This document shows positions 31,995-43,413 of a stretch of DNA of 47,302 bases, piece by piece. Location of the stretch: positions 1 to 47,302 of the forward strand of contig JABDKP010000182.1 in assembly GCA_013002175.1 (NCBI GenBank), given 5' to 3'. The notes under the pieces were generated by a model, which worked only from the letters and a program-made list of their open reading frames with translations, ran no database searches and was not told where the DNA came from. Both the position numbers and the translations under genes were made by a program. The stretch comes from Ilumatobacter sp. (GTDB lineage: Bacteria; Actinomycetota; Acidimicrobiia; Acidimicrobiales; Ilumatobacteraceae). Position 1 is the first letter of the stretch. Every line of letters starts with the position of its first letter.

Positions 31995-33154
31995 CCACGC
32001 CCGCCGACATCGCGACGGGCTACCGCGCCGATCCGGCGGCGTCGATGTCGCTGCACGCCGACGCCTACACCCGTCCGGAGTGGTTCGCACTCGAACAGCG
32101 CGCGGTGTTCGGTCGCACCTGGCAATGGCTGTGCCACACAGAGAAGCTGCGCGCTCCCGGCAGCTACGTCGCCGGCGAGGTGGCCGGCATGCCGATCGTC
32201 GCCGTGCGCGACCGCGACGATCAGCTGCGGGCGTTCTACAACGTGTGCCAGCACCGGGCGCACCAACTGCTCGACGGCGAAGGGACGGCGGGGGCGATCG
32301 TGTGCCCGTACCACGGATGGACGTACGACCTCGGTGGGCAGCTCACCGTTGCGCGCAAGACGCAGCACCTCGTCGACTTCGTCCCGGCGGAGATCTGCCT
32401 CGACCAGATCGGCGTCGAGGAGTTCGGTGGCTTCGTCTTCGTCAACCTCGACGTCGACGCGGTGCCGCTCGCCGAGCAGGCCGGTGGCCTCGCCGCCGAG
32501 ATCGCACACTGGGCGCCGGACATCGAACGGCTGACGTTCGCCAAGCGGCTCACCTATGACATCGCATCGAACTGGAAGAACGTCGTCGACAACTTCCTCG
32601 AGTGCTACCACTGCCACATCGCCCACAAGGACTTCGTGTCGCTGGTCGACATGGACACCTACACGGTCACGACGCACGGCATCTACTCCAGTCACATGGC
32701 CGAGGCCGGCCGCTCGGCGAACAGCGCGTACGACGTCAGCGACGCGACCGTTCGCGACCACGCGGTCTGGTGGCTGTGGCCGAACACGTGCCTCATGCGG
32801 TACCCGGGCCGCGGCAACATGATCGTGCTGCAGATCATTCCGGTCGGCCACGACCGCACGCTCGAGACGTACGACTTCTACCTCGAGACGCCGACGCCCG
32901 ACGCGGCCGAGCAGGAGTCGATGCGCTACCTCGACGAGGTGCTCCAGGTCGAGGACATCGCGCTCGTCGAGAGCGTGCAGCGCGGCATGTCGACACCGGC
33001 GTTCACCCAGGGCCGGATCGTCACCGACACGTCCGGGATGATCGGGTCGGGTCTGTCCGAGCACGCGCTCCACCACTTCCACGGCCTCGTCCTCGACGCC
33101 TACACCACACCGGTGACCGTTCACCCGTCGGGGCGGCAGGTGACGTCCGGATGA
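31991..33154 (+). CDS. Rieske non-heme iron oxygenase (CntA/GbcA-type)
   Basis: 387 residues. The Rieske [2Fe-2S] ligands are C86-x-H88 and C105-x2-H108 (CQHRAH, CPYHGW). Mononuclear iron ligands are H207 and H212 (ECYHCHIAH). Glu204 occupies the position of the usual bridging Asp, as I recall for carnitine monooxygenase CntA. Likely substrates are quaternary ammonium compounds (glycine betaine, carnitine, stachydrine-type). Products would be an N-demethylated amine plus formaldehyde, or trimethylamine by C-N cleavage. No reductase gene (GbcB/CntB) lies in the window. Confidence 0.88.
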   Translation: MTTPADIATGYRADPAASMSLHADAYTRPEWFALEQRAVFGRTWQWLCHTEKLRAPGSYVAGEVAGMPIVAVRDRDDQLRAFYNVCQHRAHQLLDGEGTAGAIVCPYHGWTYDLGGQLTVARKTQHLVDFVPAEICLDQIGVEEFGGFVFVNLDVDAVPLAEQAGGLAAEIAHWAPDIERLTFAKRLTYDIASNWKNVVDNFLECYHCHIAHKDFVSLVDMDTYTVTTHGIYSSHMAEAGRSANSAYDVSDATVRDHAVWWLWPNTCLMRYPGRGNMIVLQIIPVGHDRTLETYDFYLETPTPDAAEQESMRYLDEVLQVEDIALVESVQRGMSTPAFTQGRIVTDTSGMIGSGLSEHALHHFHGLVLDAYTTPVTVHPSGRQVTSG

Positions 33155-33936
33155 CCGGCCGGGGGATGCTGGACGGCCGGATCGCGCTCGTCACCGGAGG
33201 GTGCGGTGGGGCCGGGCGGGCGATCTGCGACCGGTTCGACGCCGAAGGTGCCCACGTGTACGCCGGCGACCTGTCCGCGGCGGGCAGCCTCGGCGACGCC
33301 AGCGGGCACGGCACGTTCGTCCGACTCGACGTCACGTCCGAAGCGGACGTGCAGGCAGCGATCGCTCTGATCGAAGAGAAGCACGGCCGACTCGACGTGC
33401 TCGTCAACGCGGCGGGCATCGAGCTGGAGCTGACGGTCGAGGAGACGACCCTCGACCAGTGGAACCGGATCATGGCGATCAACGTCACCGGCACGTTCCT
33501 CGCGTCGAAGTACGCACTGCCGCTGCTGCGCCGGTCCGCGTCCGACGGAGGGAACCCGTCGATCATCAACTTCGGTTCGTACGACGGCTTCATCGCCGAC
33601 CCGAAGCTCGCCGCATACTGCGCGACGAAGGGCGCGGTCCACGCGCTGACGAAGGCGATGGCCTGCGACCACGGCCCGGAGGGGATCCGGGTCAACGCGA
33701 TCTGCCCCGGCTACATCGACACGCCGATGCTCGCCCAGTTCGTGCCCGACGGCGTCGACCCCGAGGCTGCTCGCGCCGAGGCGAGCGCCGTTCACCCGCT
33801 GCGCACGATCGGCACGCCGACCGACATGGCGAACCTCGTCAACTGGTTGGCATCCGACGAGGCGCGCTACGCGACCGGTCAGCTCTGGGTGCTCGACGGC
33901 GGCATCTCCGCACAAGTCCAACAGATGAGGTTCTGA
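33151..33936 (+). CDS. Short-chain dehydrogenase/reductase
   Basis: 261 residues; ATG overlaps the previous stop. TGGCGGAGRAI cofactor loop, AGDLS after strand two (NAD preference), NAAG, the active-site Ser in INFGSYDGF and YCATK. It would oxidise a hydroxylated intermediate (for example a hydroxy acid) of the operon's pathway. No closer assignment is possible from sequence alone. Confidence 0.92.
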   Translation: MTGRGMLDGRIALVTGGCGGAGRAICDRFDAEGAHVYAGDLSAAGSLGDASGHGTFVRLDVTSEADVQAAIALIEEKHGRLDVLVNAAGIELELTVEETTLDQWNRIMAINVTGTFLASKYALPLLRRSASDGGNPSIINFGSYDGFIADPKLAAYCATKGAVHALTKAMACDHGPEGIRVNAICPGYIDTPMLAQFVPDGVDPEAARAEASAVHPLRTIGTPTDMANLVNWLASDEARYATGQLWVLDGGISAQVQQMRF

Positions 33937-34868
33937 TGTCGACCAACCCGGTGATCATCACGTGCGCGCCGACCGGCGGCATCCACACCCCGACGATGTC
34001 ATCGACGCTGCCGATCACGCCCGACCAGATCGCCGAGGCGTCGATCGGCGCAGCCGAGGCGGGCGCGTCGATCATCCACCTCCACGCTCGCGACCCCGAG
34101 ACGGGCAAACCCGACCCGCGGCCCGAGCTGTTCCAGGAGTTCCTGCCGAAAATCAAGGGGGCGTGCGATGCGGTGATCAACGTGTCGACCGGCGGCGGCC
34201 TCGGGATGAGCCGTGAGGAGCGGCTGCTCGCGGCGACGAGCACGTCACCCGAGATGGCGTCGCTCAACGTCGGTTCGCTCAATTTCGGGCTGTTCCCGAT
34301 GCTCGACAAGTACCGCGACTGGCAGCACGACTGGGAACCCGAGTTCCTCGAGATGACGCGCGACTTCATCTTCCGCAACACGTTCGCCGACCTCGAGTAC
34401 ATCGTGAAGGAACTCGGCCAGAACCACGGCACGCGCTTCGAGTTCGAGTGCTACGACCTCGGTCACCTCTACAACCTGTCGTGGCTGATCGACCAGGGCT
34501 GGATCGAGCCGCCGTTCTTCGTACAGATGGTCTTCGGCGTGCTCGGCGGCGTCGGCGCCGACCTCGACAACCTGATGCACATGCACACGATCGCCGACAA
34601 GCTGTTCGGCAACTCGTACGAGTGGTCGGTGCTCGCCGCCGGGCGCCATCAGATGTCGTTCGCCACCCAGGCCGCGATGCTCGGCGGCAACCTGCGCGTC
34701 GGGATGGAGGACAGCCTGTACATCGGGCCAGGCCAGCTGACGCCGTCGAACGCCGCACAGGTCGAGAAGATCCGCACGATCGTCGAGGCCCTCGGCCTGC
34801 GGGTCGCAACGCCCGCGCAGGCGCGTGAGCGCCTCGGGCTGAAAGGAGCGGACCATGTCAACTTCTGA
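33936..34868 (+). CDS. Beta-keto acid cleavage enzyme (BKACE family)
   Basis: 310 residues. The Zn-binding His48 and His50 lie in SIIHLHARDPETGKPDPR, and ITCAPTGGIHTPTMSSTLPITPDQIAEA opens the barrel. Enzymes of this family condense a beta-keto acid with acetyl-CoA, giving acetoacetate and a CoA ester; one known substrate is dehydrocarnitine. With the carnitine-dehydrogenase-like gene downstream, 3-dehydrocarnitine cleavage to betainyl-CoA is the most natural reading. The 3' end overlaps the aldehyde dehydrogenase by 14 bp. Confidence 0.92.
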   Translation: MSTNPVIITCAPTGGIHTPTMSSTLPITPDQIAEASIGAAEAGASIIHLHARDPETGKPDPRPELFQEFLPKIKGACDAVINVSTGGGLGMSREERLLAATSTSPEMASLNVGSLNFGLFPMLDKYRDWQHDWEPEFLEMTRDFIFRNTFADLEYIVKELGQNHGTRFEFECYDLGHLYNLSWLIDQGWIEPPFFVQMVFGVLGGVGADLDNLMHMHTIADKLFGNSYEWSVLAAGRHQMSFATQAAMLGGNLRVGMEDSLYIGPGQLTPSNAAQVEKIRTIVEALGLRVATPAQARERLGLKGADHVNF

Positions 34869-36306
34869 GCTGGACGCCGTCGCCCCCACCGCGACACGAC
34901 TGCTCGTCGGTGGCGAACTGGTCGACGGCGGCGGCCCCCCGGTCGACGTCGTCGACCCGGCCACCGGCGACGTGATCGCGTCGATCCCGACGGCGAGCGC
35001 AGAGCAGGTCGATGCGGCGACTGCGGCGGCGGCTCGCGCGTTCGCCACGTCGTCACGGACGACGCCCGCCGAACGCTCGGCGCTGCTGCACGCGGTCGCC
35101 GACGTGATCGAGGAGCACAGCGCGGAACTCGCGGCGCTCGAATCGCTCGACGTCGGCAAGCCGTGGCCGTCCGCGCACGACGACGAGATGCCGCTGACGA
35201 TCGACACCTACCGCTTCATGGCCGGGGCAGCGCGGACGATCTCCGGTGTCGCCGCCGGCGAGTACGTCGAGGGCCACACGTCGATGATCCGCCGCGACCC
35301 GATCGGCCCGGTCGCGGCGATCGCCCCGTGGAATTACCCGCTGATGATGGCTGCGTGGAAGCTCGCCGCACCGCTGGCCGCGGGGTGCACCGTCGTGCTC
35401 AAACCGTCGGAGATCACCCCGCTGTCGACGCTGCGCCTCGCGGAGTTGCTCGCCGATGTCGTCCCGCCCGGCGTCGTCAACGTCGTCCACGGCGACGGCC
35501 CGACCGTCGGCGAACGGCTGATCAACTCCGCGGACGTCGAGGCGATCAGCGTCACCGGGTCGCCCGCGACCGGGATGGCGGCGATGCGGGCGGCATCGCA
35601 GCAGATCCGCCACGTCCACCTCGAGCTGGGCGGCAAGGCGCCGGTGATCGTGTTCGACGACGCCGACCTCGCCGCGGTCGTGCAGACGATCCGCGAGGGG
35701 TCGTTCTTCAACGCCGGGCAGGACTGCGCCCAGCCGTGCCGGATCATGGCGCAGTCCGGCATCTACGACGACCTCGTCGCCGCGCTCGCCGATGCGGTCG
35801 GCGACATCACGGTCGGGCATCCACGTTCCGACGGTACCGAGATGGGACCACTCGTCAGCGAGCAGCACCGTCACCGCGTCGCCGGGTTCGTCGACCGGGC
35901 TCGCGCAGATGCCGAGGTCGTCACCGGGGGTACCGGCGCGGACGGACCCGGCTTCTTCTATCCGCCGACGATCGTGGCCGACGCGGGCAGCAACGCCGAG
36001 ATCGCGTGCAGCGAGGTGTTCGGGCCGGTCGTGTCGGTGTCGCACTTTGCGGACGCCGACGAAGCCGTCGCGGCCGCCAATGCCGGGAGGTACGGCCTCG
36101 CCTCGTCGGTGTGGACCGCCGACACCGGGCGCGCGATGGACGTCACCAGCCGGTTGCGCTACGGGTTCACCTGGGTCAACACTCACGGCGTCGCCACACC
36201 GGAAATGCCGTGGGCCGCGATGAAGGGGTCGGGCACCGGCTGCGACATGTCGGTGTTCTCGCTGGAGTCGTTCACCGCCGTCCGCCACGTGATGTTCGCC
36301 CATTGA
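34855..36306 (+). CDS. Aldehyde dehydrogenase (betaine/aminoaldehyde type)
   Basis: 483 residues, with AAAGGAG before the ATG. Catalytic residues are Asn160 (APWNYP), Glu257 (LELGGKAP) and Cys291 (NAGQDC). Overall it looks like the ALDH9/BetB-type group, which oxidises betaine aldehyde or related aminoaldehydes with NAD+. In this operon it could oxidise betaine aldehyde, but no choline dehydrogenase/oxidase gene lies next to it. Confidence 0.9.
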   Translation: MSTSELDAVAPTATRLLVGGELVDGGGPPVDVVDPATGDVIASIPTASAEQVDAATAAAARAFATSSRTTPAERSALLHAVADVIEEHSAELAALESLDVGKPWPSAHDDEMPLTIDTYRFMAGAARTISGVAAGEYVEGHTSMIRRDPIGPVAAIAPWNYPLMMAAWKLAAPLAAGCTVVLKPSEITPLSTLRLAELLADVVPPGVVNVVHGDGPTVGERLINSADVEAISVTGSPATGMAAMRAASQQIRHVHLELGGKAPVIVFDDADLAAVVQTIREGSFFNAGQDCAQPCRIMAQSGIYDDLVAALADAVGDITVGHPRSDGTEMGPLVSEQHRHRVAGFVDRARADAEVVTGGTGADGPGFFYPPTIVADAGSNAEIACSEVFGPVVSVSHFADADEAVAAANAGRYGLASSVWTADTGRAMDVTSRLRYGFTWVNTHGVATPEMPWAAMKGSGTGCDMSVFSLESFTAVRHVMFAH

Positions 36307-36307
36307 C

Positions 36308-37261
36308 ATGCACGACCCGATCGCGATCACCCGGACAGCGGCACTCGGCGGGGGAGTGATCGGCGCGAGCTGGACCGCACTGTTCCTCGCGGCCGGCAAG
36401 TCGGTCGCGGTGTTCGACCCCGCGCCGGGCGCCGAGCAGCAGGTGCGCGCGTACGTCGAGACGGCCTGGCCGACGCTCGTCGAGCTCGGCCTCGCCGACC
36501 GGGGGAACCCTGAGGCGGTGTCGTTCCACGACGACGCACGCGCCGCGGTGGACGGCGCGCAGTTCGTCCAGGAGAGCGTCCCAGAACTGCTCGACGTCAA
36601 GCACGCGCTGTTCGCGCAGATCGAAACGGTGCTCGACGCCGATGCGGTCGTCGCGTCGTCCGCGTCGGGACTCACGCTGACCGAGATGCAGGGCGGGTGG
36701 ACGTCGCCGTCGCGTTTCGTGCTCGGCCACCCGTTCAACCCGCCACACCTGATTCCCCTCGTCGAGGTGCTCGGCAACGAGCACACCGCACCCGGGGTCG
36801 TCGACGCGGCCCGTGGGTTCTACGAGTCGGTCGGCAAGGTCACCATCGAGGTGCAGCGCGAGGTCCCGGGCCACGTCGCCAACCGCCTGCAGGCCGCGCT
36901 CTGGCGGGAGGCGATCCATCTCGTCAACGAAGGTGTGGCGTCGCTGGCCGACGTCGACACCGCGGTGTGGGCCGGCCCCGGGCTGCGGTGGGCGGCGATG
37001 GGGCCGACGACCCTGTTCCACCTCGGCGCAGGTGAGGGCGGCCTCGCCTCGTTCTGCCAGCGGTACACCGCCAGCTTCAACCGCTGGTGGGACGACCTCG
37101 GTGACCTCCACCTCGACGACGAGATCGCGGCCGAACTCGTCCGCCAGATGTCCGACGCGTCGGGCGAGCAGACAACCGCCGAGCTGTCCGTTCGGCGCGA
37201 CGCGCTGATCACCGCAATGCTGCGCTCCACCGGCCCGTTGCGCACGACTGAGGAACCGTGA
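36308..37261 (+). CDS. L-carnitine dehydrogenase-like 3-hydroxyacyl dehydrogenase
   Basis: 317 residues. The Rossmann loop is GGGVIGASW (14-22). QESVPELLDVKHALF, GHPFNPPHLIPLVEVLG and REVPGHVANRLQAALWREAIHLVNEGVAS follow the pattern of carnitine dehydrogenase and lambda-crystallin-like enzymes rather than of fatty-acid oxidation proteins. The expected reaction is L-carnitine plus NAD+ to 3-dehydrocarnitine. The C-terminal thioesterase domain fused in some carnitine dehydrogenases is absent. Confidence 0.85.
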   Translation: MHDPIAITRTAALGGGVIGASWTALFLAAGKSVAVFDPAPGAEQQVRAYVETAWPTLVELGLADRGNPEAVSFHDDARAAVDGAQFVQESVPELLDVKHALFAQIETVLDADAVVASSASGLTLTEMQGGWTSPSRFVLGHPFNPPHLIPLVEVLGNEHTAPGVVDAARGFYESVGKVTIEVQREVPGHVANRLQAALWREAIHLVNEGVASLADVDTAVWAGPGLRWAAMGPTTLFHLGAGEGGLASFCQRYTASFNRWWDDLGDLHLDDEIAAELVRQMSDASGEQTTAELSVRRDALITAMLRSTGPLRTTEEP

Positions 37262-37848
37262 CCGTCTTCGAACACCCACCTGGGCGCACCGAACTGAGCG
37301 ACAAGGAGAACCACATCCTCGACGCCGTGCTGACCGTGCTCGCCCGAGGCGGCGTCGCCGGTGTGAGCATGCGGGCCGTCGCGAAAGAGGCGAACGTCGC
37401 GCTCGGCTTGATCAATTACTACTTCGACGACAAGACCTCGCTGATCGCGGCCGCGCTGCGGCGGCTCGGCGACGAGGACGCGCGGATCGTCGAGCCGGAC
37501 ACACGGCTCGATCCGGAGGCTCGTCTGCGGTACGCGTTGCGGCGGGTGCGCGACGCCGAGTTCCTCGCGACCGACTACCTCGGCCTGCGGCTCCAGCTCT
37601 GGTCGCTGGCGAGTGTCGACCCGGTGTTCGCGGAGATCAACAACGCGGGCCAGACGCGGTACCGCGACGGGCTGGCCGCGCTGATCGCAGCCGCACGCCC
37701 GCACCTCAGCGACACAGAGGTGCAGCGTCGAGCGGCGGACGTGCTCGTCATCCAGAACGGCATGTGGCTGACATCGATCCTGATCCTCGACGAGGAGTCG
37801 ATCGAACGGGCTGTCGAACGTTGCGAGGACGTCGCCCTGGCGAGCTGA
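37258..37848 (+). CDS. TetR-family regulator (BetI-like)
   Basis: 196 residues from a GTG overlapping the dehydrogenase stop. The helix-turn-helix ends VALGLINYYFDDKTSLI, close to BetI and to the paralog at 17079. It is the last gene of the operon that has the perfect palindrome O3 in its promoter, so autoregulation by substrate-released repression is likely. Confidence 0.9.
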   Translation: MTVFEHPPGRTELSDKENHILDAVLTVLARGGVAGVSMRAVAKEANVALGLINYYFDDKTSLIAAALRRLGDEDARIVEPDTRLDPEARLRYALRRVRDAEFLATDYLGLRLQLWSLASVDPVFAEINNAGQTRYRDGLAALIAAARPHLSDTEVQRRAADVLVIQNGMWLTSILILDEESIERAVERCEDVALAS

Positions 37849-37949
37849 ACACGACGAGGGTCCCGCGCAACCGGGCCGACCGGCCGGGCTCACTGTCGGC
37901 GGGGTGAGTACGCTCGGTCGCACATGGGATCTGACCGAGTGGCCACGAC

Positions 37950-38345
37950 ATGACCGATGACGAGTTGATCGCGGCGGCACGTCGCAACATCGAGCATTCC
38001 TACGCGCCGTTCTCGAAGTTCCGGACCGGCGCAGTCGTCGTCGGCACGGACGGATCGTTGATTCACGGGACGATCGTGGAGAACGTGTCGCTCGGCCTCG
38101 CAATGTGCGCGGAACGCGTCGCGATGTTCAACGCCGTCGTCGGAGGCACCCGCCCGGTCACGCTCGCACTCGCCGCGCCCGACACCGATGGCGGCCTGAC
38201 GTGGCCGTGCGGCGCCTGCCTGCAGGTCGCGCTGGAGCTCGGTGGTGACGAGTTGCGGATCGTGGTCGGCGACGACGACAGCGGCCCGACCTCCGATGCG
38301 ACCGTCGGCGAACTCCTGCCACGCGGCCCGCACGTCGAGCTCTGA
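37950..38345 (+). CDS. cdd: Cytidine deaminase
   Basis: 131 residues, the size of the homotetrameric class. Zn ligands Cys53, Cys87 and Cys90 and the proton shuttle Glu55 (NVSLGLAMCAERVAM, PCGACLQV) are present. The usual C-R-Q is C-L-Q here. It deaminates cytidine/deoxycytidine for pyrimidine salvage. The neighbouring operon ends about 100 bp upstream, and the cdd gene seems to be a separate unit. Confidence 0.9.
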   Translation: MTDDELIAAARRNIEHSYAPFSKFRTGAVVVGTDGSLIHGTIVENVSLGLAMCAERVAMFNAVVGGTRPVTLALAAPDTDGGLTWPCGACLQVALELGGDELRIVVGDDDSGPTSDATVGELLPRGPHVEL

Positions 38346-38360
38346 GCGCTGACCGCGGCG

Positions 38361-38603
38361 CTATGCGGCGGGGCGGCTGGCCTGGAGCGCGACCATGCCG
38401 AACGCGCGCGTGCGGGCGTTCGCGGGCTGCGTTCCATCGGCGAGCACGTCGATGAGCACGGGCGAGGCCGAGGTCGTGCGGGCGTGGGCGACGATGCCGT
38501 CGATGTCGGCGCCGCCGGCGCGCTCGATGCCGTCTCGCTCGATCGCCCATGCGAGGCGGTCGATCTCACGGTGGACGCTGGTGGCCGTCGGGTTGTCGTT
38601 CAT
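38361..38603 (-). CDS. Small conserved-looking hypothetical protein
   Basis: 80 residues, ATG at 38603 with an excellent GAGGAGGAG ribosome site. Soluble, mixed alpha/beta (MNDNPTATSVHREIDRLAWAIERDGIERAGG...FGMVALQASRPAA). No motif recognised. It is divergent from the LysR gene across 107 bp of comparatively AT-rich DNA, so it is a likely target of that LysR. Confidence 0.6.
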   Translation of the reverse strand: MNDNPTATSVHREIDRLAWAIERDGIERAGGADIDGIVAHARTTSASPVLIDVLADGTQPANARTRAFGMVALQASRPAA

Positions 38604-38688
38604 GATGTCTCCTCCTCGTGAGGGTGGATGGATGTCGATGTGGTTGACGCTACGAACATCGGGTCACAATCACTAGCGATAGATTTTG

Positions 38689-38702
38689 CTGATGATCATT
38701 AG
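38689..38702. promoter_or_regulatory. AT-rich palindrome between LysR and divergent small gene
   Basis: CTGATGATCATTAG is a near-perfect inverted repeat in an AT-rich divergent promoter region, and a second one (CTAGCGATAG) lies at about 38673-38682. Such pairs are typical of LysR autoregulatory sites. Confidence 0.45.
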
Positions 38703-38710
38703 ATAGGCTG

Positions 38711-39640
38711 ATGTTCATGTCAGCCCTCCGAGAACTCGAACTGCGGCACTTGGTCGCCCTCGACGCGGTGGCGAGCGAAGGCACGTTCGGCAGGGCCGCA
38801 GACCGACTCGGCTACACGCAGTCGGCGATCAGCCAACAGATCGCAGCGCTCGAACGGCTCGTCGGGGAGAGGGTGTTCGACCGCCCCGGTGGCCCGCGGC
38901 CGGTCGAGTTGACGCCGTTCGGCGACGTGGTGCTCCGGCACGGACGCGAGCTCCTCAGCCGCGCCGATTCGATGCACGACGAACTCGACCGGTTCCGCAA
39001 CGGCGGCGTCGGACGACTGACGGTCGGCACGTTCCAGAGCGTCTCGTCCGCCGTGCTGCCGGCGCTCGTGCGCAGCATGCGGACTCGTCACCCCGATCTC
39101 GAGATCCGCGGTCGCGAGAGCCCGGACGACCACGAGCTGAACGGGCTGCTCGCCGCCGGCGAGGTCGACGTGAGCTTCATCGGCGGCGCTCCTGCTCCCG
39201 AGTTCGAATGTCGCCACTTGCTCGACGACCCCTTCGTCCTGCTCGCCCAGCCGGGGCGGTTTCCCGACGGCCCCGTCAACGTGAGCGACCTGGTCGGTGA
39301 ACCGATGATCGGCCAGCAGCCGCACTCCTGCCAGCTGCTGAACGAGGGGAGCCTGCGCGCCGCCGGGTGCGACCCGACCTACGTCTTTCGCTCCGAGGAC
39401 AACGGAACGGTCGCGGCGATGGTCAGGTCCGGCATGGGGGTGGCGATCCTGCCGTTCCTCTGCCTCGAGATCGAGGACCCGCGACTGTCGTTCCATCGGC
39501 TCGAGCCGGTGCTCCCGCCCCGCCAGATCACCCTCGCCTGGCGGGCGGGGCGAACGTTGTCGCCGGCCGCCGAGGAGTTCATCGAACTGGCGGACGACGA
39601 GTGCTCCCGCCTGGCCGCGACGATGTCGGCATTCACCTGA
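38711..39640 (+). CDS. LysR-family transcriptional regulator
   Basis: 309 residues. The N-terminal winged helix is clear (ELRHLVALDAVASEGTFGRAADRLGYTQSAISQQIAALERLVG). It is followed by a type 2 periplasmic-binding-fold effector domain (GRLTVGTFQSVSSAVLPALVR..., VRSGMGVAILPF). The start could be either Met1 or Met3. Probably autoregulatory, and it may control the divergent 80-residue protein gene. The heliorhodopsin gene follows 76 bp downstream on the same strand. Confidence 0.9.
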   Translation: MFMSALRELELRHLVALDAVASEGTFGRAADRLGYTQSAISQQIAALERLVGERVFDRPGGPRPVELTPFGDVVLRHGRELLSRADSMHDELDRFRNGGVGRLTVGTFQSVSSAVLPALVRSMRTRHPDLEIRGRESPDDHELNGLLAAGEVDVSFIGGAPAPEFECRHLLDDPFVLLAQPGRFPDGPVNVSDLVGEPMIGQQPHSCQLLNEGSLRAAGCDPTYVFRSEDNGTVAAMVRSGMGVAILPFLCLEIEDPRLSFHRLEPVLPPRQITLAWRAGRTLSPAAEEFIELADDECSRLAATMSAFT

Positions 39641-39716
39641 CCGGTGCGAGCCGTGTGGGATCCTGCGGGCGTTCGCTTCGTCACCCGGCGGTCCCATCCG
39701 CCACGCTGGACACTTC

Positions 39717-40481
39717 ATGGCGAGCGGCTCCGACACACGTGACCAGCGACTGAACCGCCTGTGGCGCTGGAACGTCGGCCTCACGGTGCTCCACGCCGCG
39801 CAGGCCATCGTCGTCGTCGTCCTGGCGAGTGACTTCGCGATCACGATCACGTCGACGTTCCCGACCGGCCCGCCGGGCGCGACCGCTCCGTCGTCGGAGC
39901 CGTTCTTCGACATCCCGATCGGGCCGGCCGTCGCGCTGTTCCTGCTGCTCGCCGCCCTCGACCACGGGGTGACGGCGTCCGTGCTCCGCTCCACGTACGA
40001 GCGTGACCTCGTCGCCGGCATCAATCGCATGCGCTGGATCGAGTACAGCCTGAGCGCAACGCTGATGGTGGTGCTGATCGCGGCGTACAGCGGGATCACC
40101 GACATCTCGGCCGTCGTCGCGGTCATCGGTGCAAACGTGGCGATGATCCTGTTCGGCTGGCTCCAGGAACGGGCCAACCCGCCCGATCGTGATGCGACGA
40201 CGATGCTGCCGTTCTGGTTCGGCACGATTGCCGGGTTGGCGCCGTGGGTGGCGATCGCGATCAACGTCGTCGGGTCCGAGACGGTCCCCGGCTTCGTCTA
40301 CGGCATCGTCGTCGCCCAGTTCGTGTTCTTCTTCAGCTTCGGCGTCAACCAGTGGTTGCAGTACCGCGAGGTCGGTCGCTGGGCCGACTACCTGTTCGGC
40401 GAGCAGACGTACCTCGTGCTCAGCCTCGCCGCGAAGTCGGTGCTCGCCTGGCAGATCTTCGGCGGTTCCCTCGCCGGCTGA
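39717..40481 (+). CDS. Heliorhodopsin
   Basis: 254 residues, seven hydrophobic helices. The retinal-binding Lys240 is in the last helix ([19 protein letters not shown]), and the counterion Glu109 lies in the family motif [12 protein letters not shown]. His26 and His83 may match the retinal-pocket His residues of the family. Heliorhodopsins sit in the membrane in inverted orientation compared with other rhodopsins and behave as slow photosensors without pumping. Fur and katG follow directly, so a link between light and oxidative stress is plausible. Confidence 0.9.
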   Translation: MASGSDTRDQRLNRLWRWNVGLTVLHAAQAIVVVVLASDFAITITSTFPTGPPGATAPSSEPFFDIPIGPAVALFLLLAALDHGVTASVLRSTYERDLVAGINRMRWIEYSLSATLMVVLIAAYSGITDISAVVAVIGANVAMILFGWLQERANPPDRDATTMLPFWFGTIAGLAPWVAIAINVVGSETVPGFVYGIVVAQFVFFFSFGVNQWLQYREVGRWADYLFGEQTYLVLSLAAKSVLAWQIFGGSLAG

Positions 40482-40493
40482 GCGAGGTACGTC

Positions 40494-40511
40494 TCCTGGG
40501 TCGATCCAGGA
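40494..40511. promoter_or_regulatory. 18-bp palindrome upstream of Fur gene
   Basis: TCCTGGGTCGATCCAGGA is palindromic apart from the G/T pair inside. It ends directly before a TTGACT -35 box (40513-40518). It could be an operator for the Fur-KatG unit or a heliorhodopsin terminator hairpin. Confidence 0.45.
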
Positions 40512-40548
40512 CTTGACTGTGTCCAGAATCCGTGCTGAGATGACATCG

Positions 40549-41016
40549 ATGGCCGCCGACGTCGAGCAACTCCTCCGCGACCATGGCGTCCAGGTCACCG
40601 CACAGCGCCTGGCGATCCTGCGCGCGGTCTCGACCCGGCCCCACGTCACCGCCGATGAACTGACCGACGAGGTGCGGTCCGTGATCGGGTCGATCTCGCG
40701 CCAGGCGGTCTACGACACGCTCGGCGTCCTCGTCGACAAGCACCTCGTGCGCCGGATCCAGCCGGCCGGGTCGGCGGCCCGGTACGAGGACCGCGTCGGC
40801 GACAACCATCATCACCTGATCTGTCGCGGCTGTGGCTCCATGTTCGACATCGACTGCGCCGTCGGCGACGTGCCGTGCCTCACCGCCGACGACGACCATG
40901 GCTTCGAGATCGACGAAGCCGAGGTGGTGTACTGGGGCCGCTGCCCGTCGTGCCGGACGTCGACGGCACCCGACGGCACCACCAGATCGAGGTCGTCCGG
41001 CTCTCGGCCGGGCTGA
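40549..41016 (+). CDS. Fur/PerR-family metalloregulator (FurA-like)
   Basis: Two ATGs (40540, 40549) are possible. TTGACT plus 17 bp and TGAGAT would put the transcription start at about 40549, giving a leaderless 155-residue protein, as known for mycobacterial furA. A winged helix ([39 protein letters not shown]) is followed by the metal region [19 protein letters not shown] and the CPSC pair (CxxC twice). Located 81 bp upstream of katG, it is the expected peroxide- or iron-sensing repressor of katG. Confidence 0.88.
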   Translation: MAADVEQLLRDHGVQVTAQRLAILRAVSTRPHVTADELTDEVRSVIGSISRQAVYDTLGVLVDKHLVRRIQPAGSAARYEDRVGDNHHHLICRGCGSMFDIDCAVGDVPCLTADDDHGFEIDEAEVVYWGRCPSCRTSTAPDGTTRSRSSGSRPG

Positions 41017-43317
<2,301 letters not shown>

Positions 43318-43337
43318 CATCGGCCGCGATGCCTGCA

Positions 43338-43380
43338 CGACGGCGACCTGGGACGACGCGATCGTCCGGGGTCGCCGTCG
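43338..43380 (+). terminator. Strong hairpin after katG
   Basis: CGACGGCGACC and GGTCGCCGTCG pair over 11 bp, with inner arms GGACGA/TCGTCC and loop CGCGA. It lies about 20 bp after the katG stop and has no T-tract. Confidence 0.8.
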
Positions 43381-43413
43381 GCGCGTATCGGAGAGCGAAG
43401 GAGCGGGTGCGCA

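Noticed and set aside
30387-32090. 567-aa minus-strand ORF opposite choline sulfatase
   Set aside because: Covers the promoter and O3 operator and is antisense to BetC; no independent evidence.
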